37,166 nt of DNA, from the NCBI GenBank assembly GCA_032128395.1, contig JAQBGV010000196.1, positions 1-37,166 on the forward strand, in the 5' to 3' direction. Below, in pieces: positions 24,312 to 33,063 of this stretch. This DNA comes from JAQBGV01 sp032128395 (GTDB taxonomy: Bacteria > Planctomycetota > UBA8108 > UBA1146). The notes below the pieces were generated by a model. That model did no database searches. It saw only the letters and a program-made list of their open reading frames with translations, and was not told where the DNA came from. Position numbers and translations under genes: made by a program. Positions within the stretch are counted from its first letter, which is position 1. Each line of letters opens with the position of its first letter.

Positions 24312-24934
24312 TCTCGGCGATGCTCGTCCTCGCCGTCGTGACGATCCCCTCCTGCGCGAGCAAGCTGTTCCGCGAGCGACAAAGCGTCGCGCTCTGGATG
24401 TCGACACTCGAGCGGCATCGCTCCGCGACCACCATCGAAGATGCCCTCCGCCCCTTCGCCGAGGACTACCGCCGTTTCCTGAACGCTCGCGCGGGGGAGG
24501 GGCTCGCCAAGGACCAGGTCGCCGATTCTCTCCGCTGGGAGCTCGCCCTCCATCGATCGATGACCTTTTCCGATCTTCGCTTCGACGATGTCTCGATCTC
24601 CGCGCGGTGCCACCTCGAGAACGATTTCTCGCGGCTGATCGACCATCCGGGGTGGCGCACGACGATCACCTGGTGGTTCGATGACGATGAATTGATCTCC
24701 ACCGAGTTGCGCGTCCCCGACCCTAGCGAGCCCGATTTTCGCAACTGGCTCGCCCCCGCGATCGCGTGGTTGCGCCTCCACCGTCCCGCCGACCTCGACT
24801 GGCTCTACCCGGCTGGAGAGGTGAATCGATCTCCCGGCGCCGCAGAGCGTTGGGTGGAAGTACTCACCGAGTGGCGCGCCGAGACTGGGCGTTCAGAGGT
24901 TCTGCTCGGATGGGTGGAGCCTCCCCCCGAATGA
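24308..24934 (+). CDS. putative lipoprotein, unknown
   Basis: This protein of about 208 aa has a short hydrophobic N-terminus (AMLVLAVVTIPSC) that ends in a possible lipobox Cys. The rest is soluble, with helical segments (LERHRSATTIEDALRPFAEDYRRFL) and a beta region (WRTTITWWFDDDELISTELRV). No family is recognised. The start is uncertain: TTG at 24308 overlaps the upstream stop (TTGA), while ATG at 24320 gives a shorter signal without basic residues. The TGA overlaps the next ATG (ATGA), so three genes from 23991 form one coupled operon. Confidence 0.62.
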   Translation: MISAMLVLAVVTIPSCASKLFRERQSVALWMSTLERHRSATTIEDALRPFAEDYRRFLNARAGEGLAKDQVADSLRWELALHRSMTFSDLRFDDVSISARCHLENDFSRLIDHPGWRTTITWWFDDDELISTELRVPDPSEPDFRNWLAPAIAWLRLHRPADLDWLYPAGEVNRSPGAAERWVEVLTEWRAETGRSEVLLGWVEPPPE

Positions 24935-25674
24935 GCCATCCCTCCTTCGCAGAACTCGACCACCGCGTCTGGCCGCTCCCCCCAGGCTCGTGGTGGTGGG
25001 CGCAGGTGTGGGAGGACCTCGCGTTCCTGCACTGGCCGGTCCCCGCGCAGGAACTTCAATCGAGGATCCCCGTCGGTCTCGAGGTCGAGGAGTTCGATGG
25101 AACCGCGTGGATCGGGGTGGTGCCGTTTCGACTGCGGATCCGCGCGCGGGGGCTCCCCGCGCTCCCGAAAATTGGAGCCTTCCCCGAGATCAACGTGAGA
25201 ACCTATGTCCGAACCGGGGGACGCCCAGGGGTGTGGTTCTTCTCCCTCGATGCGCCGTCTCGATTCGCGATCTGGGCCGCGCGTTGGCTCTACAACCTCC
25301 CATACTCCCGCTCCCGGTTCGAGGTGAAGTCCGGTGGCGACGGTGTCACGTACCGATGTGAACGACTCGATTCCGCCGCCTCGGCGAGATTCTCGGGCCG
25401 GTACCGGCCGACCGGCCCCGCGGCACCGGCGTCTCCCGGGACCCTCGACCACTTCCTCACGGAGCGGTATTGCCTCTACGCTGCGGATTCTGGGGGTGGA
25501 CTCCACCGTGGCGAGATCCACCACGCGCCGTGGCCTCTCGCCCCGGCGGAGGCCGAGATCGAAGAGAACACCATGGTCGCTCCCTTCGGTCTGACGCTAG
25601 AGGGATCGCCGAGGGTGGCCTTTTCTCGGCGGATCGAGGTCGCCACCTGGCCGCTACGCTCCCTCGCGCGGTGA
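24931..25674 (+). CDS. DUF2071 (YqjF-like) protein
   Basis: This 247-aa protein has the DUF2071 layout: WEDLAFLHWPVPAQELQSRIP near 25-45, VEEFDGTAWIGVVPFRLRIR, then FPEINVRTYV and GVWFFSLDAPS. A central FEVKSGGDGVTYRCER strand region and LTERYCLYAAD follow, with HHAPWPL near the end. Proteins of this family fold as beta-barrels related to acetoacetate decarboxylase, and their substrates are mostly unknown. The ATG overlaps the preceding stop (ATGA). Length is normal. It is probably cytoplasmic, as no signal peptide is visible. Confidence 0.85.
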   Translation: MSHPSFAELDHRVWPLPPGSWWWAQVWEDLAFLHWPVPAQELQSRIPVGLEVEEFDGTAWIGVVPFRLRIRARGLPALPKIGAFPEINVRTYVRTGGRPGVWFFSLDAPSRFAIWAARWLYNLPYSRSRFEVKSGGDGVTYRCERLDSAASARFSGRYRPTGPAAPASPGTLDHFLTERYCLYAADSGGGLHRGEIHHAPWPLAPAEAEIEENTMVAPFGLTLEGSPRVAFSRRIEVATWPLRSLAR

Positions 25675-25884
25675 GCCCGAGTCGCGTGCTCGGCCCGGAA
25701 CGCGTTTTCCTGCCAGAACTTGAGCCTCTTTCCACGGTCCGCACCGTGCCCTACCATGCTGGAGCCACCCGATCGTTCGGCTCAGCCGTAGGGCTTTGCT
25801 CCCGGTTCGTGGTGCCTCTCGATCGAGGCCCCCCGGATCGAGGTGTGAACAAGTCAAAATGAGCGATGCCGCAAAGGTCCGCGG

Positions 25885-27765
25885 ATGTCGCCGGGAAGGT
25901 CGACCCCGTTGGGGAAGCAGCTCAGACAGGCGCGTCGCCGTCTGCGGAAATCGATGGAGGAGAACCCGTTTCGCATCCGGCTCCCCCGCCGCCGGCTCAA
26001 CGCGCCGCTCCGGTGGCTCGTCCCTGTCCTCGAACGAGGTGCGGCCCTCCACAAGCTCAGAGATGCGTATCAACAGGCACTGCTCTTCGCGCAGGGGGAA
26101 GATTTCTGGCGAGCAGGACTTCACTCGCTCGAGATCTCCTACGAGATCGCGTCCGGTGATATCGAACGGATCCCGGCGGAGGGGCCCGTCATCGTGGTCG
26201 CGAACCATCCGTTCGGCGGGATCGAAGGCCTGATTCTCGGAGATCTTCTCCGCCGCCGTCGTCCCGACTCGAAGATCCTCGCGAGCTTCCTGCTCTCTCG
26301 GGTCCCCGAACTGCATGAGCTCTTCGTCCTCGTCGATCCCTTCGAGGGCAAGGGGTCCGAGCATCGCAATCTCCGCGGCGTCCGTGAGGCGCTCCGGTAC
26401 GTGCTGGCGGAACACGCGCTCGGGATCTTCCCCGCGGGCACCGTATCGCACCTGCATCTCAGCCAGCGCGAGGTCTCCGACCCGATGTGGCACACCTCGA
26501 CCGCTTGGATGGTGCGGAAGACCAAGGCGACGGTGGTGCCGATCTACTTCCACGGCAAGAACAGTCCGTTCTTCCAGGCGGCGGGATTGATCCACCCACG
26601 CCTGCGCACCGCTCTCCTGCCGCGGGAGATGCTCCGCAAGCGCCGGTTCCGAGCCCCGGTACACATCGGGACCCCGCTTCCTTGGGAAAAATTGCAGGCG
26701 TTCGACGACGACCATGACCTGATCGAGTATCTACGACTGCGGACCTACCTGCTCAAGAGCCACGAGCGTTCCGAGAAGCGGCACAAACAGAAGCGCCTGC
26801 GAAAAGCCCGTAGTGCGAAGCCAAGAGAACTGAAGCCGGTGATCGACGCGATCGATCCGGATGTCCTCGCGATCGAACTCGCGGCTCTTCCTCCGGAGCA
26901 GACCCTGAGTGAGCAACGCGAGCATCAGGTGATCTACGCCTCGGCAGAGCAGATCCCGAACGTGCTGCAGGAGATCGGCCGGCTCCGCGAGGTGTGCTTC
27001 CGCGAAGTGCACGAAGGAACCGGCGAGAGCGTCGACCTCGACCAGTTCGACCAGGACTACCTGCACCTCTTCACCTGGAACCGCGAGAAGAAAGAACTGG
27101 TCGGGTCGTACCGGATGGGGTGCACCGACGAGCTCGTGCGCAAGCACGGGATCGAAGGGCTCTACACCCATACCTTGTTTCGCTACGGGCCGGACCTCCT
27201 CGACCGGATCGGGAACGCGCTCGAACTCGGCCGCAGTTTCGTCCGGACGGAGTATCAGCGAAACTTCGCGCCCCTGATGCTCCTCTGGCGAGGGATCGGA
27301 AAGTACATCGAGCGGTTTCCGCAGTACTGCACGCTCTTCGGGACGGTGAGCATCAACGCGGAGTACCAGAACATCTCCCAGCAGCTGATCGCTTCGTTCC
27401 TCGAAGACCAGGCGTTCGATTCCGAGCTCGCGGGTCTGATCGAGCCGCGCCACCCCTTCAAGCGGAAGAAGATCCCGGGGCTGCGCAAGAACCAGCCCCT
27501 CCCGACCGGCATGAAGAACATCCGCGACATCTCCGACCTGCTCGCCGAGATCGAAACTTCGCAGAAGGCAGTGCCGGTCCTCCTCCGCCAGTACCTGAAC
27601 CTCGGCGGGAAAGTGATCGGTTTCAACATCGACGCGAGCTTCGGGCACGTGCTCGACGGACTGATCGTCGTTGACCTGAAGAAAACCGACCCGAAACTCC
27701 TCACGTACTTCATGGGGGCGGACGAGTCGAAGGCGTTCTTCAAGTACCACGGCATCGAGGGATGA
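25885..27765 (+). CDS. bifunctional acyltransferase, PlsC-like plus GNAT N-acyltransferase (OlsF-like)
   Basis: This 626-aa two-domain protein has an N-terminal half like lysophospholipid acyltransferases: NHPFGG at 107-112 in place of the classical NHxxxxD, and FPAGT at 182-186. The C-terminal half, from about 350, resembles the acyl-ACP-dependent GNAT N-acyltransferase/hemolysin family (LREVCFREVHEGTGE, then LFTWNREKKELVGSYRMG, later ELGRSFVRTEYQR). The same two activities are fused in OlsF, which makes ornithine lipids by N- then O-acylation of ornithine. The head amino acid here is not provable. A basic linker (SEKRHKQKRLRKARS) joins the halves. The start is ATG 25885 with AAAGG upstream; a later ATG near 25954 is possible. 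Confidence 0.82.
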   Translation: MSPGRSTPLGKQLRQARRRLRKSMEENPFRIRLPRRRLNAPLRWLVPVLERGAALHKLRDAYQQALLFAQGEDFWRAGLHSLEISYEIASGDIERIPAEGPVIVVANHPFGGIEGLILGDLLRRRRPDSKILASFLLSRVPELHELFVLVDPFEGKGSEHRNLRGVREALRYVLAEHALGIFPAGTVSHLHLSQREVSDPMWHTSTAWMVRKTKATVVPIYFHGKNSPFFQAAGLIHPRLRTALLPREMLRKRRFRAPVHIGTPLPWEKLQAFDDDHDLIEYLRLRTYLLKSHERSEKRHKQKRLRKARSAKPRELKPVIDAIDPDVLAIELAALPPEQTLSEQREHQVIYASAEQIPNVLQEIGRLREVCFREVHEGTGESVDLDQFDQDYLHLFTWNREKKELVGSYRMGCTDELVRKHGIEGLYTHTLFRYGPDLLDRIGNALELGRSFVRTEYQRNFAPLMLLWRGIGKYIERFPQYCTLFGTVSINAEYQNISQQLIASFLEDQAFDSELAGLIEPRHPFKRKKIPGLRKNQPLPTGMKNIRDISDLLAEIETSQKAVPVLLRQYLNLGGKVIGFNIDASFGHVLDGLIVVDLKKTDPKLLTYFMGADESKAFFKYHGIEG

Positions 27766-27817
27766 CCCGACCGGACCAGAGGTCGACGCGGGGCGCACTC
27801 TCGACGAAGGGCGCACA

Positions 27818-28372
27818 ATGATCGAATGGCGGCATCCGGTTCTCCGCGGGTGGGCGGACGAACTCCTCGAGCAGTCCGGGCGCGCGAGCTCGATCATCGA
27901 GGGTCTCTCCCCCGAGCAACTCGTCGCACGTCCGAAGCCTGGGGGTTGGGGGATCGCGCACTGCCTAGAGCATCTCGCGACGACGGTGGAGCTCTACCGT
28001 CCGGGTCTCGAGGCGGCGATCCATCGGGGCGAGGAGCGTCCGCCGATGGATCCCCCCGAGTACCGTCCCGGCCGGTTTGCACGCTGGTTCATCCGCATGG
28101 CGGGCCCGGAGTCGAGTCGCCCCCTCAAAGCTCCGAAGAAGTTCCAACCTCAGGAGAATGCCTCCCCCGATGCGGGCGCGCGGTTCGCGGTGGCCCAGAA
28201 GAACGCCATCGCGCTCCTGGAGAGAGCGGACGGGATCGACATCAACCGATGGAAGCTCGCGAGCCCCGTCACCCGACTCCTGAGGTTCCGAGTCGGAGAA
28301 GCGCTCGAACTGCTGGTGAGGCACAATGAGCGACACCTTGCGCAGGCGGAACGAGCCAAGGGCCGCTGCTGA
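27818..28372 (+). CDS. DinB-like four-helix protein
   Basis: This 184-aa protein has the DinB/YfiT pattern: an N-terminal helix, then PGGWGIAHCLEHLATTVELY with the first His. The C-terminal helix LELLVRHNERHLAQAER carries two more His residues. Together these form the usual three-His metal site. Such proteins bind metal and some are thiol-dependent transferases or hydrolases, so no specific reaction can be given. The segment DPPEYRPGRFARWFIR, then PLKAPKKFQP, is typical of one large subgroup. It starts with ATG 52 bp after the acyltransferase gene and is probably in the same operon. Confidence 0.82.
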   Translation: MIEWRHPVLRGWADELLEQSGRASSIIEGLSPEQLVARPKPGGWGIAHCLEHLATTVELYRPGLEAAIHRGEERPPMDPPEYRPGRFARWFIRMAGPESSRPLKAPKKFQPQENASPDAGARFAVAQKNAIALLERADGIDINRWKLASPVTRLLRFRVGEALELLVRHNERHLAQAERAKGRC

Positions 28373-28806
28373 CCCCGCAACCTGTGCAGAACCCGTCGGC
28401 AACCAGTGCCCCACCCGCTGGTTTTCCCCACTTCCCCCGACAACAACCGGTGGACCCATCGCTCGATACCGCAGGACTTCATCGGGACTGAGCGGGAGAA
28501 CGAAGAGAACCGGGGAACACGCCGCTCACAACCTGTGGATACTCGGACGAGAGTCGGCGGAAAACTCAACCCATCACTCTCAGGAGGGGATCTCCTCACG
28601 CTGGCGCGGATACCGCGTCCAGGCTCCTCCAGCTGTCTCGATCGAGCGATCGGATAGAGCCCGCCGAGGCCTCCGAGCCCCGATGAGCGCCAGCCCGACG
28701 AGCGGGGATGCGGAGATGGGGGCGGCAGTATGGGATGCGATGGATCGACGACCGACCCTGGCGTAGAACGTAGAGTGCAACGCGCTCCGATGGAAGGTGG
28801 CACCCG
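28373..28806. other. 434-bp intergenic region, no clear content
   Basis: No convincing coding frame, RNA gene or repeat was found. Open frames on both strands lack ribosome sites and are shadows of the flanking genes. It holds one 8/9 DnaA-box-like sequence (TGTGGATAC near 28533) and a TTTTCCCCA variant. These are too few to claim an origin. The promoter of the GatB/YqeY gene should lie near the right end. Confidence 0.5.
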
Positions 28807-29250
28807 ATGGGCCTCAAGGACCGGATCAACGCGGACGTGAAGAAATCCCTCCAGGCGCGGGACATGGCACGGGTCGGGGTCCTGCGGCTGGTCCTCGCCG
28901 CGATCAAGCAGGTCGAGGTCGATACCCGAAAGCCACTGGACGAGGCAGGGACGCTCGCGGTCTTCGACAAGATGACCAAGCAGTGCCGCGAGTCGATCAC
29001 GCAATACGCCGACGCCGGACGCGAAGACCTCGTCGCGAAGGAATCGTTCGAGATCGAGGTGATTCAGAGCTTCCTCCCCAAGCCGCTCACCGAAGCAGAG
29101 ATCAGTGCGCTCATCGGTGCAGCGATCGCCGACACCGGCGCGAGCTCGATGAAGGAGATGGGGAAAGTGATGGCGCTCCTGAAACCGCAGATCGCGGGGA
29201 GGGGCGACTTCGGCGCGGTGAGCGCCCAGGTCAAGGCGATGCTGGGTTAG
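28807..29250 (+). CDS. GatB/YqeY domain protein
   Basis: This 147-aa stand-alone YqeY protein is homologous to the tRNA-binding tail domain of the amidotransferase subunit GatB. It shows LKDRINADVKKSLQARD, then RVGVLRLVLAAIKQVEVD, the central helices (CRESITQYADAGREDL), and the classic ESFEIEVIQSFLPKPLTEAEI with a terminal KEMGKVMALLKPQIAGRGDFG. Length is typical. It may bind tRNA, but its physiological role is not established. The ATG has GGAAGGTGG upstream. It ends 38 bp from the converging histidine-phosphatase gene. Confidence 0.93.
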   Translation: MGLKDRINADVKKSLQARDMARVGVLRLVLAAIKQVEVDTRKPLDEAGTLAVFDKMTKQCRESITQYADAGREDLVAKESFEIEVIQSFLPKPLTEAEISALIGAAIADTGASSMKEMGKVMALLKPQIAGRGDFGAVSAQVKAMLG

Positions 29251-29288
29251 TGCGAGTGCTTCTGGGGGGGGCTGGCGAGGTCGGGGTG

Positions 29289-29852
29289 CTAGCGCTCGCA
29301 GGTCTCGCCGTACCGGAGCAGATGAACGGTCGTCGCCGCGGACGATGCGTCCGGGCCTGCGGGGTACGTGACGACGAACAGCTGGTCGTAGCAACTCTCC
29401 GCAATCATCCCGTAGGTGAGTCCCGTCACCCGACCACCGAGCGCCCCGATCAGCGCCGGGACGGTATTCGCGTGCCCGCAGAGGAGGGCCGCGCTTCCCG
29501 GGGGGAGGGATCTCAACTCCGCGATCTGTCGGTGGGGGTCGGCGGCCTCGATCACCGTCGGCTCGAGGGAGCGAGCGCGGGCGAGGGGCTCGACCGTCTC
29601 CAGGCACCGCCGGTAGTCACTGGTGAAGATCACCGCGAGATCGGTGTCGCCGAGGAGTTCCGCGAGTGCTTTCGCCCGCCGATGTCCACCCCGGGTCAGA
29701 CCGGCGTTGCTCACCCCCCGCTCCTTCTCGGCGTGGCGCACCACGAAGAGGAGGACGGACGGAATTTCCGCGAGATCCGACGCATCGGCCAGCCGTGCGT
29801 GGAGAGCCCAGAGAAGGGCGCAGACGGACAGGACCAGCAGGCCACTCACCAC
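29289..29852 (-). CDS. membrane-anchored histidine phosphatase (SixA/PGM family)
   Basis: This 187-aa protein belongs to the phosphoglycerate-mutase-like superfamily. The catalytic RHAEK lies at 39-43 (phospho-accepting His40). A second Arg falls in TSDYRRCLETVEPLA and the second His in LLCGHANTVPALIGAL. An N-terminal hydrophobic segment (GLLVLSVCALLWALHARLADA) suggests a signal anchor or cleaved signal, so it may act outside the cytoplasm. The start is GTG at 29852 with AGGAG 9 nt upstream. Extracytoplasmic members of this family include sugar and lipid-A phosphatases, but the substrate here is open. Confidence 0.86.
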   Translation of the reverse strand: MVSGLLVLSVCALLWALHARLADASDLAEIPSVLLFVVRHAEKERGVSNAGLTRGGHRRAKALAELLGDTDLAVIFTSDYRRCLETVEPLARARSLEPTVIEAADPHRQIAELRSLPPGSAALLCGHANTVPALIGALGGRVTGLTYGMIAESCYDQLFVVTYPAGPDASSAATTVHLLRYGETCER

Positions 29853-29928
29853 GGCGGCAAACTCCTATCGAGTCCGCCTATCTTGGAGATGGAGCCGGCG
29901 AGAGCAAGGCGTCGGTGAGGGGAGGACC

Positions 29929-30162
29929 TCAAGTCACCATCAGGTAGTCGGTGTCGTTCTCGTTCTGCAGCTGGCGTCGATAGGTGCCGTAGTAGACTTC
30001 CGTCCCATCGATGAGCAGACAGTACAGGTCCACGGTGCTGTGCTCATCCGCGAGCTCTTGACACCACGAGCGAGCGCGCTGGATCCCGACCCACCCGTCT
30101 TCGCCCAGCTCGTGAACCTGCCGGGTGGTCTTCGCCCTGTACCGAATCACGGGACCGGCCAT
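29929..30162 (-). CDS. small unknown protein (77 aa)
   Basis: This is a compact soluble protein with mixed charge (IRYRAKTTRQVHELGEDGW, then STVDLYCLLIDGTEVYYGTYRRQL). The alternation of strand and helix suggests a small alpha/beta fold. No family is recognised. The ATG has a good AAAGGAG ribosome site 6 nt upstream; the ORF could start one codon earlier at GTG. It sits between the secreted vWA gene and the phosphatase on the same strand, probably in one transcript. Confidence 0.62.
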   Translation of the reverse strand: MAGPVIRYRAKTTRQVHELGEDGWVGIQRARSWCQELADEHSTVDLYCLLIDGTEVYYGTYRRQLQNENDTDYLMVT

Positions 30163-30165
30163 CAC

Positions 30166-30294
30166 TCACTCCTTTCCGGTGGAGTACCTCAGGCGCCGCG
30201 CCGCTTCACGGACGTCCTGACCAGGGTCTGGACGGCCGCCTCGCGGTGGCTCCGTGCAGCGGATCACTTCGTGGTCGCGTCCGATCACCGGCAC
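30166..30294 (-). CDS. possible tiny ORF upstream of the 77-aa gene
   Basis: This 42-codon frame starts at GTG (VPVIGRDHEVIRC) and ends STGKE, with its TGA adjoining the GTG/ATG of the next gene. About three quarters of third positions are G or C, somewhat less than in neighbouring genes. The frame is open far upstream without a better start. It could be a short coupled leader peptide or chance. Confidence 0.28.
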   Translation of the reverse strand: MPVIGRDHEVIRCTEPPRGGRPDPGQDVREAARRLRYSTGKE

Positions 30295-30398
30295 AGAGCC
30301 GATCCCCGACTCCGGGACTCCCGGAACGAGAACGGCGACGGGGTGGGATGGAGCAAGAGCGGGACCTGGATGGAAAGTCTCGAAGAAACGCCGAACCG

Positions 30399-31091
30399 CT
30401 ATCCCGGGGGCTGGTGAAACGTCCCACCATTCATCGCGGCGAGCTGCTGCATGAAGGTCATCCCGCCCATGTCGCTCGCGATGTAGATCGTGTGAATCGG
30501 CACGTGCTGCCAGTTCGCGCCGGTGATACTCGAGAGCGCCTGGGTGGCGGTGTTGTCGCCATCGCAGTAGGGCTCGCCGTCCGAGAGGACGAGCACCTGC
30601 CGGTTGGACTTCTGGGAGAGATTCGCGATGTTGAGCGTCTCGACCCCGGCGGGGCCGATACAGGTCCACCCCTCCGCCTGGAGCGCCTGCACCCAGATGG
30701 TCGCGGAGGCACGGTTCCCCGGGCTCGCCGGCTTCGGCACCGGGCTCCACACGATGTGACCGGATGAGAACGCGACCAGACTGATCTCGGCGTCGGAGCT
30801 CAAGGAGCCGAGCGCGGCGATCACCTCGGTCTTCAACTGACCGATGTCATCCGCCCACCCCATGCTGCACGACTTGTCGAGACACCAGAAGAAGCCGTCC
30901 CCCTCGTATTCGCCTCCGTAGAAGGTGATGGTCTCCGGTGCGTCCTCTTCATCTCCATCCGAACCACTTCCGCCACTCGGCAGATCGAGCGGACGTCTGG
31001 TCGGTTGGGAATCGGATTGTCCGAGGATCCATCCAGACGCCGCGAATGCGGAGACGAGCAGACCGAGTGCCACAATGTTTCGTATCGCCAT
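30399..31091 (-). CDS. secreted von Willebrand factor A domain protein
   Basis: This 230-aa exported protein has a signal peptide (IVALGLLVSAFAASGWILGQ), a low-complexity Gly/Ser/Asp/Glu linker, and one vWA domain from about 66. The MIDAS metal-binding residues are visible as DKSCS (72-76), Thr in EGWTCIGPAG and Asp in LVLSDGEPYCD. The domain should bind a divalent cation and a ligand protein. The protein stops about 20 residues after the last expected helix (TFMQQLAAMNGGTFHQPPG). The ATG has GGAGGGGG upstream. The frame to 31136 adds only a few unlikely residues. No chaperone AAA+ gene, the frequent vWA partner, is adjacent. Confidence 0.85.
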   Translation of the reverse strand: MAIRNIVALGLLVSAFAASGWILGQSDSQPTRRPLDLPSGGSGSDGDEEDAPETITFYGGEYEGDGFFWCLDKSCSMGWADDIGQLKTEVIAALGSLSSDAEISLVAFSSGHIVWSPVPKPASPGNRASATIWVQALQAEGWTCIGPAGVETLNIANLSQKSNRQVLVLSDGEPYCDGDNTATQALSSITGANWQHVPIHTIYIASDMGGMTFMQQLAAMNGGTFHQPPG

Positions 31092-31377
31092 CGCTTCCCC
31101 CTCCGGGGCGCCGAGCGGGGGGCGCACCGTTCCCATCGACCGCGCGCGACACCAGGCCCGCGCGGCCGAAACTCACCTTCCATCCCGGAAAAGTCCGACC
31201 ATCACCCGGCGACGCCTCGTGCGCTGCCGGCCCCACTCGCTCGGTGTCGTGCCCGCAGGAGCGGACGGAGACGGAGATCCCCCGCGGACGGGGAACCTCG
31301 CAGAGAAGACTACACTGGAAGTCGAGAATTGGCCGGGCGCGGTGTCACTCCCCAGAACATTCGCGACCCAGCCGCCG

Positions 31378-33009
31378 CTACATCTCCGGGTGTCGCCGGT
31401 GGTAGTCCGTGCTCTCCTGCCAGGCTCGGGCGAAGGCGGTCAGGCGGGCCTCATCGAACAGCTGGCCGACGAAGGCGACCGAGAAGGGCAGACCGTTGTC
31501 GCGGAAGCCGCAAGGAGCGACGACGCAGGGATGGCCGGTCAGGTTGGTGATGCCCAGGCTCGGTCCGTGGCGCCCGGGGGTCACGTAGAGGTCGATCCCC
31601 TCCATCGCCTTCGCCATGTCCCTCGCGAGGAGGGTGCGAAGGCGGTTGGCGCGGATGTATTCGACCGCGGGGATCAGCCGAGCGGCGCGGAACAGGTTCG
31701 GCCACGCCTCCCCTCCCTGCGCGACCAATTCATCGTCGCGCCCCGAGCGGGTCAACTCGTCGAACGCCGCCGCCGCCTCAGCGTGCAGGATCACCATCAT
31801 CTCCCACACGGGGTAGTCGGGCAGTTCGATCTCGACGATCTCGGCCCCGAGCGCTTCGATCTCCGCGAGCACGGGTCGGTGCCGCTCGCTGCTCTCGAAC
31901 GCACCCTTCGGGACTCCGATCTTCCACCCTTTCGGATCGATCTTCGGAGGAGCGGCGAAGGGTAGGTCGATGACGGTCGGGTCGAGACCATCGACCCCCG
32001 CGATCGCTTCGAGAACCAACGCGGTGTCGTGAACGCTGCGACAGAGCGGTCCGAGTTTGTCCATCGTCCAACTGAGCGCCATCGCACCGTGACGACTCAC
32101 CCGCCCGAAGGTCGGGCGGAGCGAGCTGTTCCCGCACCGCCGGGAGGGGCTGATGATCGAACCGAGAGTCTCGGAACCGATCGCGAACGGCACGCAGCCG
32201 GCCGCGACCGCGCTCGCCGATCCCGCCGATGATCCACTCGATCCCTGCTCCGGGTTCCACGGATTGCGCGTCGTCCCTCCGAACCAGACATCGCCCATCG
32301 CGAGCGCCCCGAGGGTGAGCTTCGCGACGAGGACCGCTCCCGCCTCGTCGAGTTTTTCGACCACGGTCGCCGTCATCTCGATCTCCTGCGTCTCGAACGG
32401 CTTCGCGCCCCACGTCGTCCGGGTGCCGCGCACCGCGAGGAGGTCTTTTGCCCCGAAGGGGATCCCGTGGAGCGGCCCGCGCCACTTCCCGTCGGCCAGC
32501 TCCGCGTCGAGTGCGCGCGCCCGCGCGAGCGCCCGCTCCTGGCAGAAGGACACCACGCAGTGAAGAGTCGGATCGAGCGCGCGCAGGCGCGCGATGGAGA
32601 GTTCGGCGAGTTCGACGCAGGAAACCCGCCGGCACTTCACGAGCGAGGCGAGGGTCGGGATGTCGGCGAAGGCGAGAGAAGCGAGATCGGCGGGACGCTC
32701 CACCTCGGGGAGAGGGATCGGACTGCCCACCGGAGGAATCGGGTTCGCGACGATCCCCGGGAGCAGCGGCGTGAACGTGATCGCCGGCGCGATCGAGTTG
32801 TCGAGCGAGTGAGCGCGCATCCGTTCGTACCCTCGCAGGTTCTCGATCACCTTCGGGAGCATCATCTCGATCTCGGAAGCGGTGAGTTCGACCCCCGCGA
32901 CCTTTCCGGCGGCGCGCAACGCATCGGTATCGAGGGGTTCACCCTCTCCCTGACCGATGGCACGATCGAGCGGTGAAAGAAGGACGAGGCAGACTCCCAG
33001 CCAGCGCAT
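31378..33009 (-). CDS. secreted amidase-signature family hydrolase
   Basis: This 543-aa enzyme of the amidase signature family hydrolyses a C-N amide bond with a Ser-cisSer-Lys triad. The Lys is at 188 (FGAKDL), the glycine/serine-rich loop at 256-266 (GSSGSSAGSAS), and the nucleophile in ETLGSIISPS (Ser284). The ETLGSI variant is shared by many family members. A signal peptide (residues 1-20) and an N-terminal helical region of about 90 residues precede the domain, so it is probably exported. The ATG at 33009 has CGGAGG upstream. The exact amide substrate is unknown. It lies 55 bp from the HAD-like gene on the same strand. Confidence 0.9.
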   Translation of the reverse strand: MRWLGVCLVLLSPLDRAIGQGEGEPLDTDALRAAGKVAGVELTASEIEMMLPKVIENLRGYERMRAHSLDNSIAPAITFTPLLPGIVANPIPPVGSPIPLPEVERPADLASLAFADIPTLASLVKCRRVSCVELAELSIARLRALDPTLHCVVSFCQERALARARALDAELADGKWRGPLHGIPFGAKDLLAVRGTRTTWGAKPFETQEIEMTATVVEKLDEAGAVLVAKLTLGALAMGDVWFGGTTRNPWNPEQGSSGSSAGSASAVAAGCVPFAIGSETLGSIISPSRRCGNSSLRPTFGRVSRHGAMALSWTMDKLGPLCRSVHDTALVLEAIAGVDGLDPTVIDLPFAAPPKIDPKGWKIGVPKGAFESSERHRPVLAEIEALGAEIVEIELPDYPVWEMMVILHAEAAAAFDELTRSGRDDELVAQGGEAWPNLFRAARLIPAVEYIRANRLRTLLARDMAKAMEGIDLYVTPGRHGPSLGITNLTGHPCVVAPCGFRDNGLPFSVAFVGQLFDEARLTAFARAWQESTDYHRRHPEM

Positions 33010-33063
33010 CACAGCCTCCGGTTCTTCAACTATCCGCGACTCCGCTCTTCAGCGATCGGTCCC

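Noticed and set aside
28326..28766. 146-codon plus-strand frame after the DinB-like gene
   Set aside because: It starts inside the DinB-like gene in another frame and has no ribosome site or recognisable composition.
28373..28806. Possible oriC with DnaA boxes
   Set aside because: Only one 8/9 match (TGTGGATAC) and one weaker variant were seen. There is no AT-rich unwinding stretch and no dnaA or dnaN next to it, although parABS is in the same window.
29251..29300. Imperfect hairpin (TGCGAGTGCT / AGCGCTCGCA) between converging genes
   Set aside because: The loop is 30 nt and one arm lies inside the phosphatase coding region. It is too weak to call a terminator.
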